Shown: positions 35,162 to 44,898, numbered from the stretch's first letter. The stretch is DNA of 64,000 bases from Luteolibacter flavescens (GCF_025950085.1 NZ_JAPDDS010000007.1:219796-283795); one strand, 5' to 3'. A program made the numbers and translations. The notes: generated by a model not told the origin, from the letters alone.

Positions 35162-37396
35162 ATGAAAGCATTTCGTCCTTGGTTCACCGTCCTTCCCGTG
35201 TCGGCCCTCGTCCTCGCCTCCTGCGAGGAGAAGGCCAAGCCTGCCGCCCCGGCAGCTCCCGGAGAGGTCGCCACCGCCCCCGCCGCGAAACCTGAAGCCC
35301 CCGTCGAAACTCCTGCCGCTCCCGCGGTGAAAGCCCTCACCCCCGGCGAGCGTGCCGCCATGCTCGGCATCGTCGGCCATCTTGCAAAGGACACCGAGGC
35401 CGTTCTGGCCGTGTATGACGGCAAGGACATCGTTTCCCGCATGAAGTCCCTGAAGAGCTGGGGCTTCATCAATGAACTCGCCAAGGAAGACGGCACCGAC
35501 CTCGAGGCCGAGATGACCGACGGCGCGACCGAGGCGGGCAAGTTCCTCGGCCAGGAAGTGTTCTTCGCCAGCGGCAAGGGCACCGGCCCGCAGGTCGAGA
35601 ACCTCACGAAGCTCGGCCAGCGCAGCAACTACTACCAGATGCGCGTGCTCGCGCAGGCCTTCGCCGCCGGTGCGAAGGAGGGCGATTTCTCCGGAATGGA
35701 TAGCGCCAGCGAAGGCGCGATGATGGAAATGGCCAAGGAGATCGGCAAGGAGATGGCGCTCGTGGAAGCCGCCGTCATGCCGCCGCTGCTGGTCGGCATC
35801 AAGGCCCAGGACAAGGAGTCGCTGGACATGGCCCAGGAGCAGATCGTCTCCGGTCTGGAAAACCTGCCGAGCATGCTCGGTGAAGGTGCTGCACCGCTGG
35901 AATTCACCAAGGGCGGAGCTACCTTCAAGGGCTACAAGCTGGCCGGAAGCTTCCTCGCCGAGCAGATGGAGCAAAACCGCGCGGACATGGAGGAGACCCT
36001 CGAGCCTGCCGACGTGGATCGCCTGCTCGCCACCCTCAAGACCAAGAATCTCGCCATCGCCCAGGCGGCCCTCGGCGACTACCTGATGATCTTCGTCGGC
36101 GACAACGAGGAACTCTGCCCGCTGGCGGACAAGGTGGAGGACTCGCTTGCCGCGAATGACTCGATCTCCTTCGTGGACGGCTATCAGGGCAAGAAGCTCG
36201 CCGGCTTCCTCTACGGGGAGCAGGGCGTGGTGAAGGCCGGTGTGTCCGGCAGCCTGAAGGACATGGCGCTGGGCATCCGCGACGGTCTCGCCGGTGCCGA
36301 GGGCCTCGGCGACACCCGCGAGCTGGCCTCGCTGCTGGAACTCGTCGGCGAGAAGGAAGACGCGCTGATCTCCCTGGCGAAGTCCGACACGCTCGGCGGT
36401 CTCGTCGTGCTGGAGGAAGGCGTGAAGTTCGAGTTCTTCGGCGGCGTCAACCGCGGCTCGGTGGATCACACCGCGACCCACAAGCTCGCGAATCTCGGCT
36501 CGTCCGATGACGTGCTGCTCTTCGGCAACTGGGTGGCCGATGCGGAATACTCCAAGCGCGCCGGTGAATACGGCGAAGCGCTGGTGGAAACTGCCTATGC
36601 CATCGCCGAGAAGGTCTCCGGCCTGAACATGGAAGGCTCCGAGGATGCCGAGGACTTCGCCCAGTTCCAGCAGGGTTTCGCGCTCTTCAATGAGAAGTTC
36701 CGCACCGACACGATCGCCCTCTGGGACGCTCTTTCGGTCGCAGGCGACGGCCTCGGCAACGAGTCCGCACTGGTCGTGGATCTCAAGGGCACCGTGCCAC
36801 CCGTGCCGAATGTCCCGCAGGAAATCGTGGACAATGGCCGCTTCGTCCGCGCCTCCCTCATCTCGCCGGTCACCGACCGCGCGAAGCTGCAGGAAGGCTG
36901 GAGCAAGCTGGATGGCTCGATGAAGAACATCTTCAAGACCGTCAGCGAGATGGCCGGTGAGGACATCCCGATGCAGAAGCCGATGTCGTCGGAGAAGGAC
37001 GACTTCAAGACATGGTTCTTCTCGATGCCTTTCTTCAATGACGACTTCCTCCCGTCCGTGACCGTCAGCGACAAGTGGTTCGTGGCTTCCACCTCGAAGC
37101 TCCAGGCGCTGGAACTCGCAGGTGCTGCCGACAAGGCGGCCGAAGGCGAGCGCAAGGGCGCCTGGCTGGAGCTGGACTTCGACACGCTGCGCAAGTTCAC
37201 CGGTGACTGGGTGAACCTCCTTGAAGCCCACGGCGAGGTCGCTTTCGGCGATCCGGACAAGTTCGCTGCCTTCAAGGAAGAGCTCCCGCGCATCAAGAAG
37301 GGCCTCGAAGCCTTCGAGGAATTCGACAGCCTCAGCATCAGCGAGAGCATCGAAGGCGGCAAGCTCCGCAACTCGGTGCACTTCAAGGTCCGCTGA
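35162..37396 (+). CDS. Large lipoprotein of unknown function
   Basis: The protein is 744 residues. The signal peptide ends with the lipobox VLASC (Cys21), followed by a Pro/Ala linker of about 35 residues. The rest is a long alternating helix/strand region without a recognised domain, and acidic overall. Notable blocks are NNEELCPLADKVEDS-like GDNEELCPLADKVEDS, SSDDVLLFGNWVADAEYSKR and GKLRNSVHFKVR at the end. It appears to be a verrucomicrobial periplasmic or surface protein. It is divergent from the amylase gene (142-bp gap) and ends in a strong terminator. Confidence 0.75.
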   Translation: MKAFRPWFTVLPVSALVLASCEEKAKPAAPAAPGEVATAPAAKPEAPVETPAAPAVKALTPGERAAMLGIVGHLAKDTEAVLAVYDGKDIVSRMKSLKSWGFINELAKEDGTDLEAEMTDGATEAGKFLGQEVFFASGKGTGPQVENLTKLGQRSNYYQMRVLAQAFAAGAKEGDFSGMDSASEGAMMEMAKEIGKEMALVEAAVMPPLLVGIKAQDKESLDMAQEQIVSGLENLPSMLGEGAAPLEFTKGGATFKGYKLAGSFLAEQMEQNRADMEETLEPADVDRLLATLKTKNLAIAQAALGDYLMIFVGDNEELCPLADKVEDSLAANDSISFVDGYQGKKLAGFLYGEQGVVKAGVSGSLKDMALGIRDGLAGAEGLGDTRELASLLELVGEKEDALISLAKSDTLGGLVVLEEGVKFEFFGGVNRGSVDHTATHKLANLGSSDDVLLFGNWVADAEYSKRAGEYGEALVETAYAIAEKVSGLNMEGSEDAEDFAQFQQGFALFNEKFRTDTIALWDALSVAGDGLGNESALVVDLKGTVPPVPNVPQEIVDNGRFVRASLISPVTDRAKLQEGWSKLDGSMKNIFKTVSEMAGEDIPMQKPMSSEKDDFKTWFFSMPFFNDDFLPSVTVSDKWFVASTSKLQALELAGAADKAAEGERKGAWLELDFDTLRKFTGDWVNLLEAHGEVAFGDPDKFAAFKEELPRIKKGLEAFEEFDSLSISESIEGGKLRNSVHFKVR

Positions 37397-37427
37397 TCGA
37401 CCGTCCCGGACAGACTTCCGATCTCAC

Positions 37428-37463
37428 GAAGGCCTCCCCATTGCGGGAGGCCTTCTTCGTTTT
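37428..37463. terminator. Terminator between convergent lipoprotein and SanA genes
   Basis: A perfect 11-bp stem (GAAGGCCTCCC, loop CATTGC, GGGAGGCCTTC) is followed by TTCGTTTT on the plus strand. It starts 32 bp after the lipoprotein stop and lies just beyond the stop of the minus-strand SanA gene, so it may serve both. Confidence 0.85.
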
Positions 37464-37474
37464 GGGAGCCGGCG

Positions 37475-38143
37475 TTATTCCGGCAGCGGGACCTTGTCGC
37501 CGAGGTGCCGCGGCCGGGTGCCCAGCACCCGCACGTCCAGCCACATCTTCACCCGTGCGCCCACCTCGCGGACCTTCGTTTTCAGCCCGCCTTTCGTCGC
37601 CACGTCCTGGGCGTTGAAGCCGCAGTAGGCGATCCCGTTGGCCTTCGCCAGATACGCCGCGCGCTCGTTGTGGAAGCGCTGGGAGACGAAGACGACGTCG
37701 TCCACGCCAAAGATTTCCTTCGCCCGCACCACAGAATCCAGCGTTCGCAGGCCCGCGTAGTCGCACACGATCCGGTCCTGCGGAACGCCGCGTTTGATCA
37801 GCGCGGCCTTCATCTTCTCCGGCTCGTTGTAGTGCTTCTGGCGGTTGTCGCCGGAGACAAGCAGCAGCCGGACCTTGCCTGCCTTCCACAGCTTCTCCGC
37901 GGCATCGATGCGGTAGCGGAAATACAGGTTCTCCCGTCCTTGGGTGCGGTCATCGGTCCCGAAGACCAGCGCGACCTTGCCCGCCGGCACCTGCGCCACG
38001 TCGTTGTAGAGTTTGTCGCGACCGGCATTCACCGCGGCGAAATTCGCCCAACCGACGAATCCTGCGCCAAGGACACCGAGGGCACCCGTGGCGAGCACGG
38101 TCCGTTTCAGCCAGCGCTTGAGAGGCGTGGTGCCCTTGCTCAC
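37475..38143 (-). CDS. SanA/YdcF family (DUF218) membrane protein
   Basis: The protein is 222 residues from a GTG at 38143, which overlaps the stop of the lipid kinase gene (GTGA). A single N-terminal helix (VLATGALGVLGAGFVGWANF) is followed by a DUF218 domain: KVALVFGTDDRTQGRENLYF, LLLVSGDNRQKHYNEPEKMK, CDYAGLRTLDSVVRAKEIF and FVSQRFHNERAAYLAKANG. SanA proteins affect envelope permeability and vancomycin resistance by an unknown mechanism. Coupling with a lipid kinase fits an envelope role. Confidence 0.85.
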   Translation of the reverse strand: MSKGTTPLKRWLKRTVLATGALGVLGAGFVGWANFAAVNAGRDKLYNDVAQVPAGKVALVFGTDDRTQGRENLYFRYRIDAAEKLWKAGKVRLLLVSGDNRQKHYNEPEKMKAALIKRGVPQDRIVCDYAGLRTLDSVVRAKEIFGVDDVVFVSQRFHNERAAYLAKANGIAYCGFNAQDVATKGGLKTKVREVGARVKMWLDVRVLGTRPRHLGDKVPLPE

Positions 38144-39153
38144 GACTTCTGGTCCTGCGGCTTCCATTTCGTCCACGAGACCATCGACTTCACCGCCTCC
38201 ACGAAGCGGCTGCCGATCGGCTCCTCGGGTGCCAGCACTCGCAGGCGTCCCGGATCCTGATTGCCAAAGGCGACCTCCCGGCACCGTCCCACCAGCTCGC
38301 CATCAACCTGTACCGGCACCTCGCGGTCCGCGGTGACGCGCAGCGAGTGCGCCTGCAGGTAGGTCACGGTGGAGCCCGCCTGATCGAGATTTCCGAGGGC
38401 GATCCCGCGCAGGGAATCCGTCACCAGCTTGTAGCCCGCCTCCTTGAAGACGAGCACGTCGAGCATGCTGTCGCGGTTGTCGGCTTTGTGGAAGAGCTTG
38501 AACTGGCCGCCGTAGAGCGAGCCATTGCCCGCCAGCACGGCCACGCCTTCCTCCTGCGTGCCATCGTCGCAGGTCACCATCATGCGCGGGGGCGTCTCGC
38601 CGAGCACCTTCACCGCGGCCAGCAGGTAGGCGAGAGGGCCGAGCATCTTCTTGCTCTCCCAGGTCGTCTCCTCGATGACCATCGCGTCGAAGCCCACCCC
38701 GGCCATCTGGACGAAGGGCGTGCCATTCGCCTCGAAAAGGTCGATCTCCTGGATACGGCCTTCCTCGATGACCTCGAAGGCCCGCGCGAGATTGTCGAAG
38801 GGGATGCCCAGCTCGCGGGCGAAGACATTCATGGTCCCGGCGGGCAGCACCCCGAGCGCGGTCTGCGAGCCTGCGAGGCCCTGCACCACGGCATTCAGCG
38901 TCCCGTCGCCGCCGGCCGCGATCACCACGGGCTCGCCATGACGGGCGAACATCGCGGCGAGCTCGCGTGCCTCCTCGGCACTACGGGTCGCATGCAGCGC
39001 GAAGCGCGTCGCATGATCCATGAGGAATCGCAGGGCGCGGCGGCCTTTCTGGCTGCGGGCCTTGGGGTTGAAAATGAGCGGATACCGACGAGGGCCCTTC
39101 ACGAGCCGAATGAAGCCGGGACTGGCGAAATGCCAAACTAGAAATCGTGGCAC
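38140..39153 (-). CDS. Diacylglycerol kinase family lipid kinase
   Basis: The protein is 337 residues from a GTG at 39153. Key family blocks are YPLIFNPKARSQKGRRAL, the nucleotide loop VVIAAGGDGTLNAVVQGL (GGDGT) and LGVLPAGTMNVFARELGIP, then MAGVGFDAMVIEET and the C-terminal VQVDGELVG. The usual N-N-F-A is here M-N-V-F-A. Members (DgkB, YegS, BmrU) phosphorylate diacylglycerol, other lipids or sphingosine-like molecules. The gene overlaps the SanA gene by 4 bp, so the two products are probably coupled. Confidence 0.88.
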   Translation of the reverse strand: MPRFLVWHFASPGFIRLVKGPRRYPLIFNPKARSQKGRRALRFLMDHATRFALHATRSAEEARELAAMFARHGEPVVIAAGGDGTLNAVVQGLAGSQTALGVLPAGTMNVFARELGIPFDNLARAFEVIEEGRIQEIDLFEANGTPFVQMAGVGFDAMVIEETTWESKKMLGPLAYLLAAVKVLGETPPRMMVTCDDGTQEEGVAVLAGNGSLYGGQFKLFHKADNRDSMLDVLVFKEAGYKLVTDSLRGIALGNLDQAGSTVTYLQAHSLRVTADREVPVQVDGELVGRCREVAFGNQDPGRLRVLAPEEPIGSRFVEAVKSMVSWTKWKPQDQKS

Positions 39154-39200
39154 CGGCGGGAAGTTTCATCACCCCCGCGGGCTGCCATGATGAAAGCAAG

Positions 39201-39479
39201 ATGACTTCACCCGACGGCGTATCTCCGGGTGCGATGAATTGCCCCCACTGCCAGCGTCTCCTCTACAGCCGCCAGCACGCCCGGTGCGGGCATTGCGGCG
39301 GCATCCTGCCGGACGGCGTGCGTTTCTCCGACCACGAGATCGACGAGATGAAGGCGGAGATTCACGAGATCGACGCCCGCCGGGCCGTGGCGAAGGAGCA
39401 GGAGGACGAGGAACGGGAAGAGCGCCGCCGCCGGGCGCGCCAGCAGCACGGGATCAATCCCTACTTCACCGGCATGTGA
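39201..39479 (+). CDS. Small zinc-ribbon and coiled-coil protein
   Basis: The protein is 92 residues from an ATG at 39201. A CxxC...CxxC ribbon (CPHCQRLLYSRQHARCGHCG) is followed by a charged helix rich in Glu and Arg (EIDEMKAEIHEIDARRAVAK, then REERRRRARQQHG). Such small proteins recur in Verrucomicrobiota; no function is assigned. A start at 39234, directly before the ribbon, is an alternative. Confidence 0.65.
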   Translation: MTSPDGVSPGAMNCPHCQRLLYSRQHARCGHCGGILPDGVRFSDHEIDEMKAEIHEIDARRAVAKEQEDEEREERRRRARQQHGINPYFTGM

Positions 39480-39491
39480 GCCTTGTCCGCC

Positions 39492-39842
39492 TCAGCGGTG
39501 GAAGCGCCGGTAGGCATTCATGTATCCCGCACCGAAGTCCTTCTTAGTGGCAGAGTTGTAGAAGTTGCTGTAGATCATGAAGTTCGCCTGCTTGTGCTGC
39601 AGGGCGTCGCGGCGGCCGATGCTCCAGCCCTGCTGATAGGCCTTGTCGCGCTCGGCTTGCAGGCCGCCGCCACCCATCGGCGGTCCGGGGACCGGCGGGC
39701 CCGGGATGGGACGCGGTCCGGGGCCGGGGCGTGGACCAGGTCCCGGTCCGGCGGAGGGCGGGTAGTATCCCGGTCCCTGCGGGATGCAGGAGGAAAGCGC
39801 GAAGACTCCGGCGAGGACGGCGAGCAACTGGAAAGGTTTCAT
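39492..39842 (-). CDS. Proline/glycine-rich small lipoprotein
   Basis: The protein is 116 residues. The signal peptide ends in the lipobox FALSSC, followed by a Gly-Pro linker at about residues 22-56 with an alternating G-P-x-P pattern. A short C-terminal helical domain follows with KAYQQGWSIGRRDALQHKQA and GAGYMNAYRRFHR. The C-terminal part resembles small verrucomicrobial surface lipoproteins. It lies 39 bp downstream of nagB on the same strand and could be cotranscribed. Confidence 0.65.
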   Translation of the reverse strand: MKPFQLLAVLAGVFALSSCIPQGPGYYPPSAGPGPGPRPGPGPRPIPGPPVPGPPMGGGGLQAERDKAYQQGWSIGRRDALQHKQANFMIYSNFYNSATKKDFGAGYMNAYRRFHR

Positions 39843-39881
39843 GACGGTCCGAGACTCCCAATCCGGCACCGGTCCCGTCAA

Positions 39882-40631
39882 TCACAGTCGGGCACCCGCA
39901 TCGGCATCGACGTAAAAGGTCGCATCCGGATGCTGCTGCAGGAATGACGCGCTCACCTGATCGGTGACGGGGCCTGAGAGGGCCTCGTTCACAATCGCGG
40001 CCTTGGCTTCGCCCCATGCCAGCAGCGCGATCTTCCGCGCCTCCAGAATGGTGCCGCAGCCCATCGAGATCGCGTGCGTCGGCACGTTTTCCAGTCCGCC
40101 GAAGGCCGGTGCGGCGTCCTGCCGGGTGATTGGATCCAGCTCGACCCTTCGCGTGCGGCTGTCGCGTGGCGAGCCCGGTTCATTGAAGCCGATGTGACCG
40201 GTGCGCCCGATCCCGAGGAGCTGGAAGTCGATGCCGCCCGCGTCGCGGATCGTCTTTTCATAGGCGGCGCAGTGGGCGGGGATATCCGTCACCGTGCCAT
40301 CCGGGATGTGGATATTTTCCGCGGGGATATCCACATGGCCGAAGAGCTCCCGACGCATGAAGGCATGGTAGCTTTCCGGATGATCCGCCGACAGGCCGAG
40401 ATATTCGTCCAAGTTGAAGGTCACCACATTTGCAAATGACAACTGACCGGCGCGGTGGAGTCGGATCAGCTCGGCGTAAAAGGGCAGGGGAGTGCGGCCC
40501 GTCGCCAACCCCAGCACTGCGGGTCTCCCGGATGCGTTGATCGACGCGACCAACTCGGCGAGCTCCGCCGCAAGGATGCGGCAGGCTTCGGCACGGTCTG
40601 CGAAAACGCGGGCGGGAGAGGATTGGGTCAT
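39882..40631 (-). CDS. nagB: Glucosamine-6-phosphate deaminase family protein
   Basis: The protein is 249 residues. NagB landmarks are VLGLATGRTPLPFYAELIRL, VTFNLDEYLGLSADHPESYH, IPDGTVTDIPAHCAAYE and the lid/active-site block LLGIGRTGHIGFNEPGS. The usual GIGxDGHIGFNEP has R-T-G here, as in a NagB-like subgroup, so substrate preference may differ. The typical reaction turns glucosamine-6-phosphate into fructose-6-phosphate and ammonia. The upstream 169 bp is A/T-richer and carries its promoter. Confidence 0.85.
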   Translation of the reverse strand: MTQSSPARVFADRAEACRILAAELAELVASINASGRPAVLGLATGRTPLPFYAELIRLHRAGQLSFANVVTFNLDEYLGLSADHPESYHAFMRRELFGHVDIPAENIHIPDGTVTDIPAHCAAYEKTIRDAGGIDFQLLGIGRTGHIGFNEPGSPRDSRTRRVELDPITRQDAAPAFGGLENVPTHAISMGCGTILEARKIALLAWGEAKAAIVNEALSGPVTDQVSASFLQQHPDATFYVDADAGARL

Positions 40632-40800
40632 GCGGCGGAAGTGGCGGCAGGTGAGTCCATTGTCAAAATGAAACGGGTCGCAAAAGCGCAGGGAATTTGC
40701 GAAAAAGCGACGGGCGCTGGTTGCGACTTATCGCCACTATACAACGCATTCCGGAAAACTCCCGGACGAAACGAATGCGCGACCTAACAACAAGACCGCG

Positions 40801-41115
40801 TCACGCCAGATGGAACACCTCGCGCAGCGGTGCCGATACCGGTGAGTCGTCTGCGTTCACCGGCATCACGTCGGTCATCTGCTTCCACCAGCGCTGGCAG
40901 ACCTCGGTGCGTCCGATGGCTTCCCAGCGCTCCTCGCTTTCGACCTCCGCATATCCGAAGAGACGCCGTGTCTCCGGATCGAGGAAGATCGAGTAGTTAT
41001 GCACGCCGTGATCCTTCAGCACCGCGGCCAGATCTTCCCAGATGGGGCTGTGGCGGCGCTGGTATTCGTCTTCCGAGCCGGCATTCACCGACATCATGAA
41101 GGCCTTGCGGATCAT
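40801..41115 (-). CDS. rhaM: L-rhamnose mutarotase
   Basis: The protein is 104 residues from an ATG at 41115. The whole length matches Rha[21 protein letters not shown] with the catalytic His, [20 protein letters not shown] with its Tyr, and [15 protein letters not shown]. It interconverts alpha- and beta-L-rhamnose. It follows ribBA by 8 bp, an unusual pairing because other rhamnose genes are absent here. Extensions upstream of this ATG run into ribBA. Confidence 0.9.
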   Translation of the reverse strand: MIRKAFMMSVNAGSEDEYQRRHSPIWEDLAAVLKDHGVHNYSIFLDPETRRLFGYAEVESEERWEAIGRTEVCQRWWKQMTDVMPVNADDSPVSAPLREVFHLA

Positions 41116-41123
41116 GTCCTTCT

Positions 41124-42326
41124 TCAGAGGTGGTGGCCCATGCGCTCGCGCTTGGTGGCCAGGTAGCGGGCATTGTGTTGGTTCTCCGGCAGTCGGATCG
41201 GAAGCTGCTCCACGATCTCGAGCCCGTAGCCTTCCAGGCCCACGACCTTCTTCGGATTGTTCGTCAGCAGGCGGATCTTCTTCACGCCGAGATCGCAAAG
41301 GATCTGGGCACCCATCCCGTAGTCGCGCAGGTCGGAGGGGAAGCCGAGCTTCTCATTCGCCTCGATGGTGTCGAATCCCTGCTCCTGCAGCTTGTAGGCG
41401 TGGATCTTCGCCGCGAGGCCGATGCCGCGGCCTTCCTGGCGGAGGTAGAGCAGCACGCCGCCCTCCTTCGAAATGTGCTCCATGGCCGCATCGAGCTGGC
41501 CGCCGCAGTCGCAGCGTTGGGAGAGGAAGACATCGCCGGTCAGGCACTCGGAGTGGACGCGGACGAGCGTCGGCGTGTCCGGGCTGATCGGCCCGCGGCT
41601 CAGCGCGAGGTGGTGCGAGCCATCCGTCTCCACGCGGTAGAGGTGGCAATCGAAATCCCCGTGGTCGGTCGGCAGCTTGATCGTCTCCTCGCGCACCACG
41701 AGCTTCTCGGAGCGGCGACGCCACTGGATGATCTGGGCGATGGTGCAGGCCTTCAGCGAGTGGGTCTGCTGGTATTCTCCCAGATCGCCGACCCGTCCCA
41801 TGGTGCCGTCCTCGTGCATGATCTCACAGATCACCCCGGCGGGTGGCAGTCCGGCGAGGCGGGCCAGGTCCACGGCAGCCTCGGTATGCCCGGCTCGGCG
41901 CAGCACGCCGCCGTCCCGTGCCTGAATGGGGAAAATATGGCCCGGCTGGACGAAGTCGTCAGCCGTCGCCTTTCCGTCCGCCAGCAACTGCACTGTCAGC
42001 GCCCGGTCAGCGGCGGAAATACCCGTCGTGACCCCCTTCGCGGCGTCCACCGAGACGGTGAAAGCCGTGCGCAGCACCTCCCGGTTGCGGCGGGTCATCT
42101 GTTGCAGCTCAAGCTCTTCCGCGCGCTCCAGGGTGATGGGCGCGCAGATCAGGCCGCGGGCGTGGACCGCCATGAAGGAAATCGTCTCCGGCGTGCACAG
42201 CGAGGCCGCGGCAATGAGGTCCGCCTCATTCTCCCGATCCGGGTCGTCCGCCACGATCACGATGCGGCCGGCGGCGATGTCGGCGATGATTTCCTCGACA
42301 GGGCTGAAAATGAGCGGGGTGGCCAT
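41124..42326 (-). CDS. ribBA: Bifunctional riboflavin synthesis enzyme RibBA
   Basis: The protein is 400 residues from an ATG at 42326; an ATG at 42344 is an alternative. The N-terminal dihydroxybutanone-phosphate synthase part has [20 protein letters not shown] and [16 protein letters not shown]. The C-terminal GTP cyclohydrolase II part has the zinc site [19 protein letters not shown] and catalytic [14 protein letters not shown]. The two activities make the two precursors of lumazine. No FMN riboswitch is seen upstream. It is divergent from the sugar isomerase gene. Confidence 0.93.
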   Translation of the reverse strand: MATPLIFSPVEEIIADIAAGRIVIVADDPDRENEADLIAAASLCTPETISFMAVHARGLICAPITLERAEELELQQMTRRNREVLRTAFTVSVDAAKGVTTGISAADRALTVQLLADGKATADDFVQPGHIFPIQARDGGVLRRAGHTEAAVDLARLAGLPPAGVICEIMHEDGTMGRVGDLGEYQQTHSLKACTIAQIIQWRRRSEKLVVREETIKLPTDHGDFDCHLYRVETDGSHHLALSRGPISPDTPTLVRVHSECLTGDVFLSQRCDCGGQLDAAMEHISKEGGVLLYLRQEGRGIGLAAKIHAYKLQEQGFDTIEANEKLGFPSDLRDYGMGAQILCDLGVKKIRLLTNNPKKVVGLEGYGLEIVEQLPIRLPENQHNARYLATKRERMGHHL

Positions 42327-42480
42327 GGGCGCGGGGAGACTCATCCGCGCCGGGCCGCAGGTCAAGGGGTCGGGCGGGGAGGAGGCCGGATCATGGCGCA
42401 ATTTTCACTCCGGCGGGGATTTTCCCTTTCCTCCCCTGAAAGGCCTTCGCCAATCTCCCCGCACCATCCTACCGACGCCT

Positions 42481-43533
42481 ATGTCCAGACCCGTTACCCT
42501 TTTTACCGGCCAGTGGGCCGACATTCCCGCGGAAGAGCTTTTTCCCAAGGTCAAGGCCATGGGCTTCGACGGGGTCGAGCTGGCCTGCTGGGGCGATCAC
42601 TTCGACGTCCAGAAGGCGCTCAATGAGCCCGGCTACATCGAAGGCCGCTGGGAACTGCTGAAAAAGCACGGCCTCGCCTGCTACGCACTCTCCAACCACC
42701 TCGTCGGCCAGGCAATCTGTGACCTCATCGACGAGCGCCACAAGTCCATCCTGCCGGACTACGTCTGGGGCGATGGCGATCCGGAAGGCGTGCGCCAGCG
42801 CGCCGCCCAGGAGCTGATCGACACGGCCAAGGCCGCCCGGAAGTTCTTCGACGTCGGCAAGGAATACATGGCCACGAAGGCCGCGGGTTCCGGCAAGACC
42901 GTCGTGAACGGCTTCACCGGCTCCTCGATCTGGGGCGCGCTCTACGCCTTCCCGCCGACCAGCCAGGAATACATCCAGAAGGGCTTCGACGACTTCGGGA
43001 ACCGCTTCAAGCCGATCCTCGACGCCTTTGACAAGGAAGACGTCTTCTTCGCCCTCGAGGTCCACCCGACCGAGATCGCCTTCGACATCGTCTCCGCCCA
43101 GCGCGCCATCGACGCCGTCGGCGGCCACAAGCGTTTCGGCTTCAACTACGACCCGAGCCACCTCGGCTACCAGGGCGTGGACTACGTGAAGTTCATCTAC
43201 CAGTTCTCCGAGCGCATCCATCACGCCCACATGAAGGACGTCTGGTGGGGCCACGGCACCGGCGAGGTCGGCGTCTTCGGCGGCCACACGGATTTCTGCG
43301 ATGCCCGCCGCTACTGGGATTTCCGCAGCGTCGGCCGCGGCGACATCAATTTCGAGGAAGTCATCGTCGCTCTCAACGACACCGGCTACAATGGCCCGCT
43401 CTCCATCGAGTGGGAAGACGGCCGCATGGACCGCTTCCACGGTGCCACCGAGAGCTGTGCCTTCATCAAGGGCCTCGATTTCCCGCGCAACACCGTCGCC
43501 TTCGACGCGGCCTTCGACAAATCGAACCAATAA
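42481..43533 (+). CDS. Sugar phosphate isomerase/epimerase (AP endonuclease 2 fold)
   Basis: The protein is 350 residues ([20 protein letters not shown]). A TIM-barrel with expected metal residues: [27 protein letters not shown] with Glu, [18 protein letters not shown] with Asp-x-x-His, [10 protein letters not shown] and [12 protein letters not shown]. Such enzymes isomerise or epimerise sugars or 3-keto sugars. It is followed 66 bp later by two Gfo/Idh/MocA oxidoreductase genes, suggesting one catabolic pathway for an oxidised sugar or inositol-like compound. Confidence 0.9.
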   Translation: MSRPVTLFTGQWADIPAEELFPKVKAMGFDGVELACWGDHFDVQKALNEPGYIEGRWELLKKHGLACYALSNHLVGQAICDLIDERHKSILPDYVWGDGDPEGVRQRAAQELIDTAKAARKFFDVGKEYMATKAAGSGKTVVNGFTGSSIWGALYAFPPTSQEYIQKGFDDFGNRFKPILDAFDKEDVFFALEVHPTEIAFDIVSAQRAIDAVGGHKRFGFNYDPSHLGYQGVDYVKFIYQFSERIHHAHMKDVWWGHGTGEVGVFGGHTDFCDARRYWDFRSVGRGDINFEEVIVALNDTGYNGPLSIEWEDGRMDRFHGATESCAFIKGLDFPRNTVAFDAAFDKSNQ

Positions 43534-43599
43534 CGTGGCTGCGGCATCTTGCCGCAAGCCTCACTGGCAATCTCTCTTTCCCTTTCCCCACAAAAGATC

Positions 43600-44679
43600 A
43601 TGTCCATCAAAGTAGGAGTCATCGGAGCCGGCGGCATGCTGCGCTATCACGCGGAAGGATTCCGCAAGGCAGGAGCCACCGTCGCCGCCGTGGCGGACGC
43701 CGCACCGGGTGCCGCCGAGCGCGCCGCCAAGCTGTGGAATATCGAAGGCGCGTACGAGAGCGTCGAAGACATGCTCGCCAAGGCGGACATCGACGCCGTG
43801 TCGATCATCGTGCCGAACAAGTTCCACAAGCCGCTGGCCATCCAGTGCCTTCAGGCGGGCAAGCACGTCTTCTCCGAGAAGCCCCCGGCGCTCAATGCCG
43901 CCGAGGTGCAGGAGATGATCGACGCCGCGAATGCCGCCGGGAAGAAGCTGATGTTCAACTTCAACAACCGCGCGCGTCCCGAGTCCATCGCGATGAAGAA
44001 CTACGCGGCCGACGGCACCGTGGGCAAGATCAACTCCGCGCAGGCCAAGTGGATCCGCCGCACCGGCATCCCGGGCTTCGGCGGTTGGTTCACCACGAAG
44101 GCGCTCTCCGGCGGCGGCCCGGTCATCGACCTGCTGCACATGATCGACCTCGCGCTGTATTTCATGGACTACCCGGAGCCGTCCCACGTCCTCGCGCAGA
44201 CCTTCAACGACCACATCACCGACAAGGGCTTCAAGGGCCCGTGGGGCATCCCGGACCGTGCCGATGGCGTCAATGACGTCGAGGCCGCTGCCCATGGCTT
44301 CGTCACCTTCAAGACCGGCCAGGTCCTCTCGCTCCAAGTCTCCTGGGCGGAGATGATCAAGCGCGAGGAAGTGTCCGTCGTCTTCCAGGGCTCGAAGGCC
44401 GGTGGCAAGGTCGAGCGTCTCTTCGGCCGCGACGGCATCGACGAGACCGCGATCGATACCTGCGAACTCTACGTGCAGGAAAACGGCTGCTCCGTGAACC
44501 GCAGCATCGTCACCGAAGCCTGTGAGGACATGGGCCGCAGCGCCTCCGCCGCGAACTTCATCCAGGCGATCGAAGGCACCGCCGAACCGCTCAATACGCC
44601 CGACCAGGCGCTCAAGCTGATGAAGATCATCGACGCCATCTACGCCTCGGCTGAGTCCGGCGCACCGGTGGCCGTCTGA
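43600..44679 (+). CDS. Gfo/Idh/MocA family oxidoreductase
   Basis: The protein is 359 residues (MSIKVGVIGAGGMLRYHAEG). The Rossmann NAD(P) motif GVIGAGGMLRYHAEG is followed by the EKPPALNAAEVQEM block containing the family Glu-Lys-Pro, then GGGPVIDLLHMIDLALYFMD with the conserved His. The family oxidises a sugar alcohol or sugar hydroxyl with NAD(P). It is the first of two such genes here and follows the isomerase gene. Confidence 0.92.
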   Translation: MSIKVGVIGAGGMLRYHAEGFRKAGATVAAVADAAPGAAERAAKLWNIEGAYESVEDMLAKADIDAVSIIVPNKFHKPLAIQCLQAGKHVFSEKPPALNAAEVQEMIDAANAAGKKLMFNFNNRARPESIAMKNYAADGTVGKINSAQAKWIRRTGIPGFGGWFTTKALSGGGPVIDLLHMIDLALYFMDYPEPSHVLAQTFNDHITDKGFKGPWGIPDRADGVNDVEAAAHGFVTFKTGQVLSLQVSWAEMIKREEVSVVFQGSKAGGKVERLFGRDGIDETAIDTCELYVQENGCSVNRSIVTEACEDMGRSASAANFIQAIEGTAEPLNTPDQALKLMKIIDAIYASAESGAPVAV

Positions 44680-44703
44680 TCTGACCAACCGGTCGTTTCC
44701 TTC

Positions 44704-44898
44704 ATGAAAGAGTACAAGACCTCGCAGTGGCCCATCAGGGGCGGGCAGGTCGATACGGACAAATTCGACCAGTACTTGAACGACATGCAGAAGGCGGGGT
44801 GGGAACTCTTTTCCACCTCCGCCATTCATGTCTGGCGAGGCGAAGGGAATGTTGTCCTCTGCGTCTTCGTGAGGGAAACGACCGGCCTTTCTCCCTGA
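44704..44898 (+). CDS. Small DUF4177-like protein
   Basis: The protein is 64 residues (MKEYKTSQWPIRGGQVDTDK). It has the DUF4177 plan: a short N-terminal strand (EYKTSQW), a helix LNDMQKAGWELFSTSAIHVW with the L-N-x-x-x-x-x-G-W-E-L motif and a final strand VVLCVFVRE. It sits between two oxidoreductase genes, 24 bp after the first, probably cotranscribed with it. Function unknown. Confidence 0.75.
   Translation: MKEYKTSQWPIRGGQVDTDKFDQYLNDMQKAGWELFSTSAIHVWRGEGNVVLCVFVRETTGLSP

Noticed and set aside
34775..37381. An 868-codon minus-strand frame opposite the large lipoprotein gene
   Set aside because: The plus-strand gene has a signal peptide, lipobox and terminator; the minus frame has none and runs into the amylase gene in a wrong frame.
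42327..42480. FMN riboswitch upstream of ribBA
   Set aside because: The 154-bp divergent region shows none of the conserved RFN-element blocks and is too short for the full fold.
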